A stretch of DNA of 64,000 nt, from the NCBI GenBank assembly GCA_900315565.1, contig OMZS01000001.1, positions 176,885 to 240,884 of the forward strand, in the 5' to 3' direction. Below, piece by piece: positions 45,464 to 54,568 of this stretch (positions are counted from its first letter, which is position 1; each line of letters begins with the position of its first letter). The DNA comes from an uncultured Prevotellaceae bacterium. Its GTDB lineage: Bacteria; Bacteroidota; Bacteroidia; Bacteroidales; Bacteroidaceae. Both the position numbers and the translations under genes were made by a program. The notes under the pieces were generated by a model, which was not told the DNA's origin, did no database searches, and saw only the letters and a program-made list of their open reading frames with translations.

Positions 45464-46405
45464 TCAGCCCATCAGATTTCGGATTTTTCTCATCAGCCGC
45501 CCGATAACAGGATAGCGGTAACCTTTCACATCGATAACAATGGTGTCCTTATAAACATTGAACGTGTGAAGGCCGCGCTCATACTCGCTGTCGGGGGAGA
45601 ACAACGTGCGAACATCCTTGAAAAGCAAACGGGGAAAGGCATTGGCACTGGCAGGAGCTGAGACTTGCTCAACGCTCACCTCTTGCAACACGACGGCGTG
45701 GCCGTATTCTATCTCCGACTCCATGGCAGGACGGTAGATTTTGCCGCGATGCTCAAACCAGTCGCCCGCTGAGCGGGCTACGCGACGGTCGAACAAGTGG
45801 GAACCGCAGAAAACCATCTCGGATTCTACCCACTGCAAGCCGTCGTCAGCAAAGGACGGACGATAAAAATCGAGACGGGGACTGCTGGCGGAGGGCTTAC
45901 GGGTTGAGGCAAGCATGGGGAAGCCCAGCAACGAGGTGAAAATGGCATCGGTGAGTGGCAACGTACACACCACATGCGGCTCTGTAAGCTTCTGTGCAGC
46001 CGCATCGTAGCGCCAGACCTTCAGACTGCCACTTTTCCAGTTTTCGGGATAGACATATATATTGCCGTCGAGGCTACGGTAGATGGCGGGAAAACTGAGA
46101 TGGGTGTCGAGGCTGAGCACCACGGCACGGTGAACCACCCGCAGGGTGGCGCGGTCGATGGTGAGGCGGACAATTGTGCCGCGGCGCGTAGCAAAAGGAA
46201 ACTCCTCCACCAGTAGAACCAGTTCGTGCTCGTTGGCATCAAGAATAAACGGGTCGGCCCACCACACCCCTAGCGGCTCGCCGCTGACCCATTTTACGTT
46301 GAGCGGAGCGCCATCAAGGATTTCGTCGAGCGAATTTTGGACGAAGCCAACCTTCCACACGTATTCCTGGGTTTTCTTGTAGTACTTTTTGAGCGTTTTA
46401 CGCAT
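45464..46405 (-). CDS. Hypothetical beta-propeller protein, possibly glycan-related
   Basis: 313 residues, no signal peptide, strongly basic start (MRKTLKKYYKKTQEYVWKVG). Repeating segments WWADPFILDANEHELVLLVE and IYRSLDGNIYVYPENWKSGS resemble the five-bladed propeller found in GINT1-like and some formyltransferase-associated sugar enzymes. The family relation is my recollection, not a search result. A basic C-terminal end (YPVIGRLMRKIRNLMG) could touch membrane. No neighbour suggests the pathway. Confidence 0.55.
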   Translation of the reverse strand: MRKTLKKYYKKTQEYVWKVGFVQNSLDEILDGAPLNVKWVSGEPLGVWWADPFILDANEHELVLLVEEFPFATRRGTIVRLTIDRATLRVVHRAVVLSLDTHLSFPAIYRSLDGNIYVYPENWKSGSLKVWRYDAAAQKLTEPHVVCTLPLTDAIFTSLLGFPMLASTRKPSASSPRLDFYRPSFADDGLQWVESEMVFCGSHLFDRRVARSAGDWFEHRGKIYRPAMESEIEYGHAVVLQEVSVEQVSAPASANAFPRLLFKDVRTLFSPDSEYERGLHTFNVYKDTIVIDVKGYRYPVIGRLMRKIRNLMG

Positions 46406-46424
46406 AAGAGGAGGAAAGAGTTAG

Positions 46425-46577
46425 GAGTTAGGAGTTAAGAATTAGGAGTTACGAATTAGGAGTTAGGAGTTGAGAGTTATAATTTTAAAAAAGGAGTTAG
46501 GAATAAGCTGGACGCGAACTCCAAACTTTTAACTCCTAACTCCTAATTCGTAACTCCTAATTCTTAACTCCTAACTC
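46425..46577. repeat. Inverted repeat of heptamer units with 47-bp perfect arms
   Basis: Arms at 46425-46471 and 46531-46577 consist of GAGTTAG/GAATTAG/GAGTTAC heptamers in the same order and are exact reverse complements. The loop is 59 bases. It lies between the M16 peptidase stop and the propeller gene start, both on the minus strand, and could end M16 transcription. Confidence 0.9.
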
Positions 46578-46590
46578 TTAATATCTGAGT

Positions 46591-49407
46591 TTACTCTTCG
46601 GGCATCATGGTTACTTCAATCTTGTTGCCGTCTTTGAGGAACTCCTGCATAAACTGGCAGATGCTCTGAGTGGTCTGTGCCTCCACGGTGCGTTTGTAGT
46701 CGGTGTGGAAGTCAAGGCCATACTTGCGCCAAGTACTGATGACGCCGCTCCAGTAACCGTTGGTCTTGGCCTGGTCGTCGATGTTCTTGAGCATATACTC
46801 CTTCACCTTGGTGAGCATGTCGGCATCGCAGCTCTTGGCCAGGGCGGGCACTTCCTCGTTCATGATTTTCAGAGCCTCGGCACCCTTTTCGGGTTTCATG
46901 GGGCAGTAGGCCTGCAACAGAATAACCTTGAAGTCGTCCTGGCGCTGGGCTGCACCACTGGCACCGCACGAATAGGCTGCGCTGGCTTCCTCGCGGATTT
47001 TCTTCAGATAGACCATGTTGAGCACCTGTCCGGCCATGTCGGCCTTCACGGCATTTTCGAGTGTGTAAGGCATGCTCTTGTTGCTCCACACCATCACCGA
47101 GAGAGCCTTGGGCGTTTCCATCTTGCGCTTGTAGCTGTTGACCACCTTGCCGTTCACGATGTCAGTAACACGGTTGTTCTTCACCACATTCTTGTTTGCG
47201 GGCAGCGAGGCAATGTACTGCTCAAGAAGCGGACGTATGGTGGCCTCGTCGAAGTTGCCCAGAATGGTGAAGGTAAAGGCACCGGCATTGGCCGTGCGCT
47301 CCTTGGCCATTTGCAGAATACGGTCGTAGTCCATCTGCTTCAGGTGGTCCACATACAGCGGGTTGGTGCGCGGGTTGTGGTTGTAAAGAGTAACGGTGAG
47401 CGAGTCGCTGAACGACTGCTCGGGCGAGAGGGCCTTGTTCTTCAGCTGCAGTTCGAGCGTGTTCATGAGTGTGTTGACCGACTCTTGGTCTTTCTTGATG
47501 TTGGTGAAGTAGAGGTACACCAGCTGGAAGAGTGTCTCCAGGTCCTTGGGTGTAGAGCTACCACTAATCATGGTGCGTGTCTCGCTCAGCGAGAGACTGG
47601 CCGATGCAATCTTTCCTGCCATGGCCTTCTCAAGCTCGTTGTGGGTGAAATTGCCCAGTCCGCTGGCCTCAACCACGTCGTCGAAAAGTTTGGCGTTGAC
47701 AAAGTCCTTTTCGCCATAAAGGTTGCTGCCGCCAAAGCCTTCACCCGAGAGAATCACCTGGTCTTTCTTGAAGTCGGTGGGCTTGAGAATCACCTGCACA
47801 CCGTTTGACAGCGTGATGGTCTTGTAGTCGAACTTTTGGCTGACTTCCTCTTTCTTGATGCTTCCCTTCTTGGGTAAGACGGTCATCAGCGGCTCGTCCT
47901 TCACATTATCTACATAGGCCTCAAGTTTCTCAGCGCGGGCATCATCGATGGCTTTCTTCACACTAGCCTCTGTAGGATATACATTGCCCTCTTTCTCGTT
48001 AAGCATAAGCAGTACCACCATGTTAGAGTCGTTCTGCGGCACCAGCTCCTTCATATACATATTAATATATTCGAGAGGCAGTGCGGGGATAATCTGTTTC
48101 ATCATGGCATACTCGTCGTCGATCGACGGAATGGGGTCGTTGTCGAGATAGTTCTGCACGTACTCGCTGACGAACTGCGAGTTGTAGCGCTTGTCCTTGT
48201 TGCTGTAAATCTTGTCGAGCGAGCTTTCGAATTTGGCCTTGGCGCGCTGGAACTCGGTGGCGGTGAAACCAAACTCAGCCGCACGGCGTGCCTCGCGCAT
48301 CACAGCTCCGAGCGATGCCTCCAGCTGTCCGTCCTTCGGGTCGGGATCGAGGCTCAGTGCGTCCATCGTCTTCGAGAAGATATAGGTGCCGTCGCTGGCA
48401 CTGGCGCTCACAAAGGGGCAGTCGGGTTTCTGAGCCATCTCGCTGAGACGGGCGTTGAGCATGCTCATTGAAACACTCTTCAGATAGTTTTGCATGAGAT
48501 AAGCCATGGTGTTTTTCAACGAGTCGGGGAACACCTCGTGCTTAAACATCAGGCTGGCCATGTTGCGCTGCTGCTCCTTGTCTTTCTCAATGATATAGAT
48601 GGGCTCGGCATTGTCGGGCACCACCTCATCGACCACGGGCGCAGGGTTCTGTGGCATTTTAATGCCACAGAAAAGCTCCTTGATTTTCTTTTCGATGTAA
48701 GCCACATCGACGTTACCCACAACGATGATGGCCTGATTGTCGGGGCGATACCATTTCTCGTAGTAGTCGCGCAGGGTCTGCGGCTTGAAGTTGTCCACAA
48801 TCTCCATCTTTCCGATGGGCATGCGCTGACCGTACTTCGAACCGGGATAGAGATTGGGCAGGCAACGCTCGAGCATTCGCATCTGCGGGCTGGTGCGAAG
48901 TCGCCATTCCTCGTGAATCACGCCGCGCTCCTTGTCGATTTCGGCAGGGTCGAGGGTCAGTCCGTCGGCCCAGTCGTGCAGAATGAGCAGACAAGAGTCG
49001 AGTGCGCTCTTGCGGTCGGTGGGCACGTTAGAAATGTTATACACCGTACGGTCGATGCTTGTGTAGGCATTGAGGTCTTCTCCGAATTTCACACCGATGC
49101 TCTCACACCAGCGAATCACCTCATTGCCTTCAAAGTTTTGGGTGCCGTTGAAGCACATGTGTTCCAGGAAGTGCGCCAGTCCGCGCTGGTCGTCGTTCTC
49201 CTGGATTGAGCCCACACGCTGGGCAATGTAGAATTCGGCACGGTTCTCCGGCCAGTTGTTGTAACGGATGTAGTAAGTCAGTCCGTTGTCGAGCTTCCCC
49301 ATGGTCACGTCCTTATCAACGGGCAGGGGAGGCATCATCTGTGCCATGGCAGCACTGGCCACCATGAGCAACATTGCTACAAAGAGCGATTTTCTGAATT
49401 TCATCAT
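46591..49407 (-). CDS. M16 family zinc metallopeptidase (insulinase-like)
   Basis: 938 residues with a signal peptide (MMKFRKSLFVAMLLMVASAAMAQ), therefore periplasmic. The inverted zinc motif HxxEH is H79-F-L-E-H83; a distal Glu lies in ERGVIHEEWR. Two M16 halves are visible; the C-terminal half lacks the motif, as usual. It probably degrades peptides left by other envelope proteases. It has its own promoter (CAAAAGTA at 49520-49527, minus) and a leader of about 100 bases. Confidence 0.93.
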   Translation of the reverse strand: MMKFRKSLFVAMLLMVASAAMAQMMPPLPVDKDVTMGKLDNGLTYYIRYNNWPENRAEFYIAQRVGSIQENDDQRGLAHFLEHMCFNGTQNFEGNEVIRWCESIGVKFGEDLNAYTSIDRTVYNISNVPTDRKSALDSCLLILHDWADGLTLDPAEIDKERGVIHEEWRLRTSPQMRMLERCLPNLYPGSKYGQRMPIGKMEIVDNFKPQTLRDYYEKWYRPDNQAIIVVGNVDVAYIEKKIKELFCGIKMPQNPAPVVDEVVPDNAEPIYIIEKDKEQQRNMASLMFKHEVFPDSLKNTMAYLMQNYLKSVSMSMLNARLSEMAQKPDCPFVSASASDGTYIFSKTMDALSLDPDPKDGQLEASLGAVMREARRAAEFGFTATEFQRAKAKFESSLDKIYSNKDKRYNSQFVSEYVQNYLDNDPIPSIDDEYAMMKQIIPALPLEYINMYMKELVPQNDSNMVVLLMLNEKEGNVYPTEASVKKAIDDARAEKLEAYVDNVKDEPLMTVLPKKGSIKKEEVSQKFDYKTITLSNGVQVILKPTDFKKDQVILSGEGFGGSNLYGEKDFVNAKLFDDVVEASGLGNFTHNELEKAMAGKIASASLSLSETRTMISGSSTPKDLETLFQLVYLYFTNIKKDQESVNTLMNTLELQLKNKALSPEQSFSDSLTVTLYNHNPRTNPLYVDHLKQMDYDRILQMAKERTANAGAFTFTILGNFDEATIRPLLEQYIASLPANKNVVKNNRVTDIVNGKVVNSYKRKMETPKALSVMVWSNKSMPYTLENAVKADMAGQVLNMVYLKKIREEASAAYSCGASGAAQRQDDFKVILLQAYCPMKPEKGAEALKIMNEEVPALAKSCDADMLTKVKEYMLKNIDDQAKTNGYWSGVISTWRKYGLDFHTDYKRTVEAQTTQSICQFMQEFLKDGNKIEVTMMPEE

Positions 49408-49519
49408 AATAATAAATAATTAGGTATTGTTGATAATAACTTTGATTCTTGTGTATGTAGTGTCAGCTTCTGGCCGTTACGAGTTGCTTTGTTGCAACCA
49501 AACTGCTTATATCAGACGG

Positions 49520-49527
49520 CAAAAGTA
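49520..49527 (-). promoter_or_regulatory. M16 peptidase promoter -7 box
   Basis: Reads TACTTTTG on the minus strand. Confidence 0.65.
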
Positions 49528-49596
49528 GCGAAAAACTACAACTGCAGTCATTTTTTAATTCTCATTAACATATATTACTGTCTCATCGTGGATTTT

Positions 49597-49818
49597 TTAG
49601 GGCTGTTGTCCTTCTTCCCTATACTCCAGCAGGTCGCCTGGCTGGCAACCCAGCTCGCGGCAGATGGCCTCGAGTGTGCTGAAGCGCACGGCCCGTGCCT
49701 TGCCCGTCTTCAGGATAGACAAGTTGGCCTGTGTAAGCCCCACCCGCTCGGCCAGTTCGCCTAAAGAAATTTTGCGCTTGGCCATTTCTACATCCAAATT
49801 GACTATTATTTGCCCCAT
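49597..49818 (-). CDS. XRE family transcriptional regulator, YozG-like
   Basis: 73 residues forming a single Cro/CI-type helix-turn-helix (ISLGELAERVGLTQANLSILKTGKA). It begins 11 bases after the DUF2975 gene stop. This pairing of a small XRE regulator with a DUF2975 membrane protein is widespread, and the regulator may control its own operon. Confidence 0.9.
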   Translation of the reverse strand: MGQIIVNLDVEMAKRKISLGELAERVGLTQANLSILKTGKARAVRFSTLEAICRELGCQPGDLLEYREEGQQP

Positions 49819-49829
49819 AGGCTCTTTTG

Positions 49830-50300
49830 TCAGATGGTCAGTTCGTTTTCTTCACGCATTTTGATGGCCGTACGCATCACTTCAGAGATGAGTAGAATGA
49901 GTACGCCCACAAATCCATAGCCTATTACTGTGCAATACTCAACCGAACCGCTGCCATCGGAAAAAATGCCATAGACAATAGGCAGCGGAACCATCGATAT
50001 GCCCAGTACCATGAGCAGCAAGGCACTGGTCTCTGTAAAAACTCCATTGCGAAAGAAACTCCTTACCAGCAGAAATCCTACGAATCCCCATATCAGCAGC
50101 GCCATATAGGCCCATCCGTTCTGCGCGCCGGCCAATGCCGTAGTGCCTGGAGCGAAACCGGCGCCCAGCTTCCACGCCAAACTGCCTACGGCAAAGACGA
50201 TGGTGAACACGCTATAGACGAGCATCACTATCATGGCCCGCCCCAAGGCGTTGTGCCTTTGCTGCCAGACCTTATGACAATCAATTCCTAATAGTTTCAT
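49830..50300 (-). CDS. DUF2975 domain-containing membrane protein
   Basis: 156 residues, four transmembrane helices, ending MRTAIKMREENELTI, the usual DUF2975 ending. The start at 50300 (MKLLGIDCHKV) is preferred because the longer frame would cross the promoter box at 50351-50358. Function unknown; the XRE partner suggests a sensor or stress-linked membrane protein. Confidence 0.85.
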   Translation of the reverse strand: MKLLGIDCHKVWQQRHNALGRAMIVMLVYSVFTIVFAVGSLAWKLGAGFAPGTTALAGAQNGWAYMALLIWGFVGFLLVRSFFRNGVFTETSALLLMVLGISMVPLPIVYGIFSDGSGSVEYCTVIGYGFVGVLILLISEVMRTAIKMREENELTI

Positions 50301-50350
50301 ATTCTTTACGAGTCTGATGTTAGTGAATAGATTTTTCTTCTTTCTGGGTG

Positions 50351-50358
50351 CAAAGATA
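50351..50358 (-). promoter_or_regulatory. Promoter -7 box of the DUF2975-XRE operon
   Basis: Reads TATCTTTG on the minus strand, about 50 bases before the DUF2975 ATG. Confidence 0.7.
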
Positions 50359-50491
50359 CAAAACAAATTGGAATAAACAAATAAAATCAATAAAAATTTA
50401 TCGAAAAACAATAAATATTTCGTATTACCCCTCTTTCAATCCCTCTTTTCAGCTCCCCAACACCCATCACCCATCACCTAACTCTTAACTC

Positions 50492-51412
50492 CTAACTCTT
50501 AACTCTTAACTCCTTCAAGTTTCTCGGATGGTGCTGCAGAATTTCCTCACGCAGGCGGGTGGTGTCTATGTGGGTATAGATTTCGGTGGTTCCGATGCTC
50601 TCGTGCCCGAGCATGGCCTGAATGGCACGCAGGTCGGCACCGCCCTCGAGCAGGGCTGTAGCAAAAGAGTGGCGCAGGGTGTGGGGCGAAATGGTTTTCT
50701 CGATGCCCGCTGCCTCAGCCGTGCGTTTCACCATAATCAGAATCATGGTGCGCGTCAGATGGGCACCGCGCCGGTTCAGGAATACATAGTCCTCCTCGCC
50801 CGCCTTGATATTCATGTGGCAACGGTCGTCGAACCAAAAGCCCAATTCGCTGATAGCGCGAGGTGAAATGGGCACCAGCCGCTCCTTGCGCCCCTTGCCC
50901 ATGACACGCACAAAGCGCTCGTCGATAAAAAGATGGGACAGTCGCAGATTGACCAACTCACTAACACGCAGCCCGCAAGAGAACAGCACTTCGATGATGG
51001 CGCGGTTGCGGTGGCCCTCCCACTTGCTGAGGTCGATGGCCGCCTCGAGCTGATCCACCTCGGCTGTGCTGAGCACCTCGGGCAGGTGCTCGCCCAGCTG
51101 TGGCGACTCCAGCAGCTCGGTGGGGTCGTCGTCGCGGAAGCCGTCGAGCAGCATAAAGCGGTAGAACGAGCGTACACCGCTCAGAATGCGGCATTGTGAG
51201 CGCGGGCCGATGCCTATATCGTGCAACGAGGCGGCAAACTGCTGCAAATGCTCCAAGGTGGCCTCCTCGGGCCGAATGTCAGCAGAGTGGAGCCATGTGA
51301 GCAGCTTCTCCACATCGCGCAGATAGGCATCGAGGGTGTTGTCGGTCACATTTTTCTGCAATCTCAGGTAACGCCTGTACGATTTCACGAGGTTTGTCTT
51401 GGCTGTTTCCAT
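50492..51412 (-). CDS. xerD: Site-specific tyrosine recombinase XerD
   Basis: 306 residues with all catalytic positions: R149 (GLRVSELV), K173, H244/R247 (PHTLRHSF), H270 (MLGHESI) and Y279 (TEIYTH). The N-terminal core-binding SAM-like domain covers about 1-105. Resolves chromosome dimers at dif with XerC. The start at 51412 is chosen because the longer reading adds residues from the promoter region (box at 51434-51441). The last codons, RVKS and the TAG stop, lie inside a GAGTTAG heptamer array. Confidence 0.92.
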   Translation of the reverse strand: METAKTNLVKSYRRYLRLQKNVTDNTLDAYLRDVEKLLTWLHSADIRPEEATLEHLQQFAASLHDIGIGPRSQCRILSGVRSFYRFMLLDGFRDDDPTELLESPQLGEHLPEVLSTAEVDQLEAAIDLSKWEGHRNRAIIEVLFSCGLRVSELVNLRLSHLFIDERFVRVMGKGRKERLVPISPRAISELGFWFDDRCHMNIKAGEEDYVFLNRRGAHLTRTMILIMVKRTAEAAGIEKTISPHTLRHSFATALLEGGADLRAIQAMLGHESIGTTEIYTHIDTTRLREEILQHHPRNLKELRVKS

Positions 51413-51433
51413 GAAAAACACTAATTTTGCCAG

Positions 51434-51441
51434 CAAAAGTA
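51434..51441 (-). promoter_or_regulatory. xerD promoter -7 box
   Basis: Reads TACTTTTG on the minus strand, 21 bases before the ATG at 51412. Confidence 0.65.
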
Positions 51442-51525
51442 CAAATAATAAATGAGAAATGAGAAATGGGAAATGAGATTTGTTTGTACATAAGAAGGAA
51501 AGAATTATAAAAACAATATACCGAT

Positions 51526-51963
51526 ATGAAAATACTGATTATCAATGGCCCCAACCTCAACCTGCTGGGCCAGCGCGAGCCGGGCATCTACGGCTCGGAG
51601 TCGTTCGACAGCTACCTGCCGCAGTTGCGCAACCGTTACCCCGACATGCAGATAGACTTTTTCCAAAGCAACATCGAGGGCGAACTCATCAACAAGATGC
51701 AAGAGGCTGGCTTCTTCGGTGGCTTCGACGGCATCGTGCTCAACGCCGGCGCCTACACCCATACCAGCGTGGCGCTGCACGACTGCATCCGCTCACTCCG
51801 ATGCCCTGTCATCGAGGTGCATATCTCTAATGTCCACAAGCGTGAAGAGTTCCGCCACAATAGCCTCATCTCAAGCGCCTGCGAGGGCGTCATCTGCGGT
51901 TTCGGGCTCGACAGCTACCGCCTGGCCATCGAAGCGCTTTTTGAGTTAGGAGTTAAGAGTTAG
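51526..51963 (+). CDS. aroQ: 3-dehydroquinate dehydratase, type II
   Basis: Third step of the shikimate pathway. 145 residues, dodecameric class. Visible motifs are IINGPNLNLLGQREPGIYG (with catalytic Tyr22), the VLNAGAYTHTS segment and EVHISNVHKREEFR. The last residues ELGVKS and the TAG stop come from a GAGTTAG heptamer array, so the natural C-terminus may have been altered by repeat growth. Confidence 0.95.
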   Translation: MKILIINGPNLNLLGQREPGIYGSESFDSYLPQLRNRYPDMQIDFFQSNIEGELINKMQEAGFFGGFDGIVLNAGAYTHTSVALHDCIRSLRCPVIEVHISNVHKREEFRHNSLISSACEGVICGFGLDSYRLAIEALFELGVKS

Positions 51964-52000
51964 GAGTTACGAGTTAGGAATTAGGAGTTACGAGTTAAGA
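51942..52000 (+). repeat. GAGTTAG heptamer array through the aroQ stop codon
   Basis: Eight degenerate heptamers (GAGTTAG, GAGTTAA, GAGTTAC, GAATTAG) start inside the last aroQ codons and continue to the hairpin element. Confidence 0.85.
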
Positions 52001-52078
52001 AAGATATTAATATAATTATCCAAGAATCAATTTTTAAATTCATGGTGAAATTATTCTAATTATTCTAATTTCTTTCCT
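51997..52078. repeat. MITE-like hairpin element, copy 2 (diverged)
   Basis: Shares TAATTATCCAAGAAT, GAAATTATTCTAAT and CTAATTTCTTTCCT with the reverse complement of the element at 27051-27143. Its left arm is partly deleted, so the terminal pairing is weaker. Confidence 0.8.
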
Positions 52079-52155
52079 AAATTTCCCAAATTCTTCATTC
52101 TTCATTTATCATTTATCATTTAGCGAAGCATCATCCTTCATTTAGCGAAGCGCCA

Positions 52156-52788
52156 TTGAACCTCGAAGACTATATCCTTGCCCACATTGACCCCGAGCCC
52201 GACTATCTCTACAGGCTCTGGCGCGCCACCCATCTGCACACCATTCACGGACGTATGGTGAGCGGCCACCTGCAAGGCCGTCTGCTCAAAATGCTCGTGC
52301 TGATGATTCAGCCCCAGCACATCCTTGAGGTGGGCACCTTCAGCGGCTACTCGGCCATCAGCATGGCCGAAGGGCTCGCAGGCGACGGGCACCTTTGGAC
52401 CTTCGAAATCAACGATGAAATGGAGGATTTTACTCGTCCATGGATAGAAAACTCACCCGTGGCCGACCGCATCACCTTCATCATCGGTGATGCCATCAGC
52501 GAGGCGCCGCGCCTGGGTCTCACTTTCGACTTGGTTTTCATCGACGGTGATAAGCGCACCTATCTCGAAACCTACGAGATGGCACTCTCCGTACTCCGTC
52601 CCTGTGGATACATTCTGGCTGACAACACCCTATGGGACGGCCACGTCATCGACCATACCTACGACCACGACCACCAAACCGCCGCCATCGAGCGTTTCAA
52701 CGACTTCGTTGCCACCGACCCTCGCGTCTCCCGCGTCATCCTCCCCTTGCGCGACGGCCTGACGCTGATTCGTAAAAACAGCGAATAA
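52156..52788 (+). CDS. O-methyltransferase (family 3)
   Basis: 210 residues of the SAM-dependent catechol/caffeoyl-CoA O-methyltransferase family: LEVGTFSGYSAISMA near 57-71 is the SAM loop, LVFIDGDKRTYLETYE the metal-site region, and ADNTLWDGHV a further signature. The substrate is unknown. The frame starts with TTG at 52156; no ATG fits, and a copy of TTCATTTAGCGAAGC lies immediately before it, so the original start region may have been displaced by repeats. Confidence 0.88.
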   Translation: MNLEDYILAHIDPEPDYLYRLWRATHLHTIHGRMVSGHLQGRLLKMLVLMIQPQHILEVGTFSGYSAISMAEGLAGDGHLWTFEINDEMEDFTRPWIENSPVADRITFIIGDAISEAPRLGLTFDLVFIDGDKRTYLETYEMALSVLRPCGYILADNTLWDGHVIDHTYDHDHQTAAIERFNDFVATDPRVSRVILPLRDGLTLIRKNSE

Positions 52789-52951
52789 CCAATTCTTGTT
52801 TAAGCGTCTTTACGACTTGCGATTTGAACTTAAAGATAGACGGAACTGCGGTTCCTGATAAAGGGAAACAAACCACGAGGCAAAGAGGGCAAAAAAGCGC
52901 AACAAGCAAAAGATTCTTCGTTCTTCATTCTTCATTCTTCATTTAAAAACG

Positions 52952-52959
52952 TATCTTTG
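52952..52959 (+). promoter_or_regulatory. rbfA promoter -7 box
   Basis: TATCTTTG, 23 bases upstream of the rbfA ATG, preceded by an ATTCTTC heptamer array (52917-52942). Confidence 0.7.
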
Positions 52960-52981
52960 CACCATAAAAACAAATACAATT

Positions 52982-53317
52982 ATGCAAGAGACAAGACAAA
53001 ACCGAATAGCCCGCCTGCTGCAGAAGGAGCTGGCGGAGATTTTCCAGAGTCAGACACGCATGATGCGGGGGGTGATGGTGAGTGTGACGCGTGTGCGCAT
53101 TTCACCCGACCTGAGCATCTGTACTGCTTACCTAAGCGTGTTCCCGTCTGAAAAAGCGGAAGAAATCCTTGAGAACGTCAACAAGAACAACAAGACCATT
53201 CGCTACGAGCTGGGCACGCGCGTAAGAAACCAACTGCGTATCATTCCCGAACTGCGCTTCTTTGTTGACGACTCACTCGACTACATCGAGCACATCGATG
53301 AACTGTTAAGGAGTTAG
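52982..53317 (+). CDS. rbfA: 30S ribosome-binding factor RbfA
   Basis: 111 residues with the KH-like fold: LLQKELAEIFQ at the start, VRISPDLSICTAYLSVFP in the middle. Helps 16S rRNA 5' end maturation. Its C-terminus (LLRS then TAG) lies in an AGGAGTT heptamer pair, and the same AGGAG sits just ahead of the next gene, where it could act as a ribosome-binding site. Confidence 0.92.
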   Translation: MQETRQNRIARLLQKELAEIFQSQTRMMRGVMVSVTRVRISPDLSICTAYLSVFPSEKAEEILENVNKNNKTIRYELGTRVRNQLRIIPELRFFVDDSLDYIEHIDELLRS

Positions 53318-53326
53318 GAGTAACTC

Positions 53327-54568
53327 ATGAGAAGTTTTCCTTTTTACATTGCCAAGAGGTATCTGTTTGCCAAGAAGAGTACCAACGCCATCAATGTGAT
53401 TTCGGCTGTGTCGGTGATTGGCGTGGCCGTAGCTACCATGGCGCTGGTGGTGACACTCAGCGTGTTCAACGGGTTCCACGACATGGTGGCCACCTTTTTC
53501 ACGGCCCTCGACCCGCAGCTCAAGGTGGTGCCCGTGACGGGAAAGACGGCCAAGGCCGACGACCCCGTACTGGCAAAAATACGCCAGCTGCCGCAGATTG
53601 ATGTGGCCACCGAGTGTGTGGAAGACCAGGCACTAGCCATTTACAACGGCCGTCAGGCCATGGTGACGGTGAAGGGCGTAGGTAGCAATTTTGCCGAACT
53701 GACCCATATCACCGATATCCTCTACGGCGACGGCAAATTCAGCCTCGAAGCCGCTAACTTGCAGTACGGCACCATCGGCATCCGACTGGCCGAAGACCTA
53801 GGAACGGGCGCACGATGGGACGGATACATGCACATTTACGCGCCACGGCGCGAAGGCCAACTCGACATGAGCAACCCTACGGAGAGTTTCGTTGAGGACT
53901 CGCTCATATCGCCGGGCGTGGTGTTTTCGGCTCATCAGTCGAAATACGACAACAACTTCATCATTGCGCCCATCGCCTTTACCCGCAATTTGTTCGGTCA
54001 AGAGGGAAATATTTCGTCACTCGAACTGCGCGTGAAAGCGGGCAGCGACCTCGACGCAGTGAAAAAACAGGCTCAGAAACTTTGCGAAGGAAAATTCAAG
54101 GTGCTCGACCGTTTTGAGCAACAAGAAGATACCTTCAAAATCATGCAGATAGAGAAACTCATAGCCTACATCTTTCTCACATTCATACTGATGGTGGCCT
54201 CGTTCAACATCATCGGCAGTCTCTCGATGCTCATCATCGACAAGAAGAACGATGTACAGACGCTGCGCAACCTCGGTGCCAGCGACCAGCAAATCACCCG
54301 TGTGTTTCTGTTCGAAGGCCGCATGATTGCCGTTATTGGAGCCATCATCGGCATCGCCCTCGGACTGCTTTTGTGCTGGCTGCAACAGCGCTACGGGCTG
54401 GTGGCTTTGGGCGAGTCGAGCGGTCAGTTTGTGGTGAATGCCTATCCCGTGAGCGTTCATCCGTGGGACGTGGTGCTGGTGTTTGTCACCGTCATCGCCG
54501 TGGGATGGCTCGCCGTTTGGTATCCCGTCCGCTATTTTGCCAAAAGACTGATAGGAGTTAAGAGTTAG
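53327..54568 (+). CDS. LolC/LolE-type FtsX-like permease
   Basis: 413 residues: one N-terminal transmembrane helix, a large periplasmic MacB-like domain (about 45-270), then three helices with the FtsX core (DVQTLRNLGASDQQITRVFLFEGRMI). It is the membrane part of an ABC exporter, probably extracting lipoproteins from the inner membrane together with a LolD ATPase encoded elsewhere. It begins 9 bases after rbfA. Its last residues GVKS and the TAG stop derive from a heptamer array. Confidence 0.88.
   Translation: MRSFPFYIAKRYLFAKKSTNAINVISAVSVIGVAVATMALVVTLSVFNGFHDMVATFFTALDPQLKVVPVTGKTAKADDPVLAKIRQLPQIDVATECVEDQALAIYNGRQAMVTVKGVGSNFAELTHITDILYGDGKFSLEAANLQYGTIGIRLAEDLGTGARWDGYMHIYAPRREGQLDMSNPTESFVEDSLISPGVVFSAHQSKYDNNFIIAPIAFTRNLFGQEGNISSLELRVKAGSDLDAVKKQAQKLCEGKFKVLDRFEQQEDTFKIMQIEKLIAYIFLTFILMVASFNIIGSLSMLIIDKKNDVQTLRNLGASDQQITRVFLFEGRMIAVIGAIIGIALGLLLCWLQQRYGLVALGESSGQFVVNAYPVSVHPWDVVLVFVTVIAVGWLAVWYPVRYFAKRLIGVKS

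Noticed and set aside
49597-50300. Toxin-antitoxin module (small membrane protein plus XRE regulator)
   Set aside because: The membrane protein matches DUF2975, which regularly pairs with a YozG-like regulator and is not known as a toxin.
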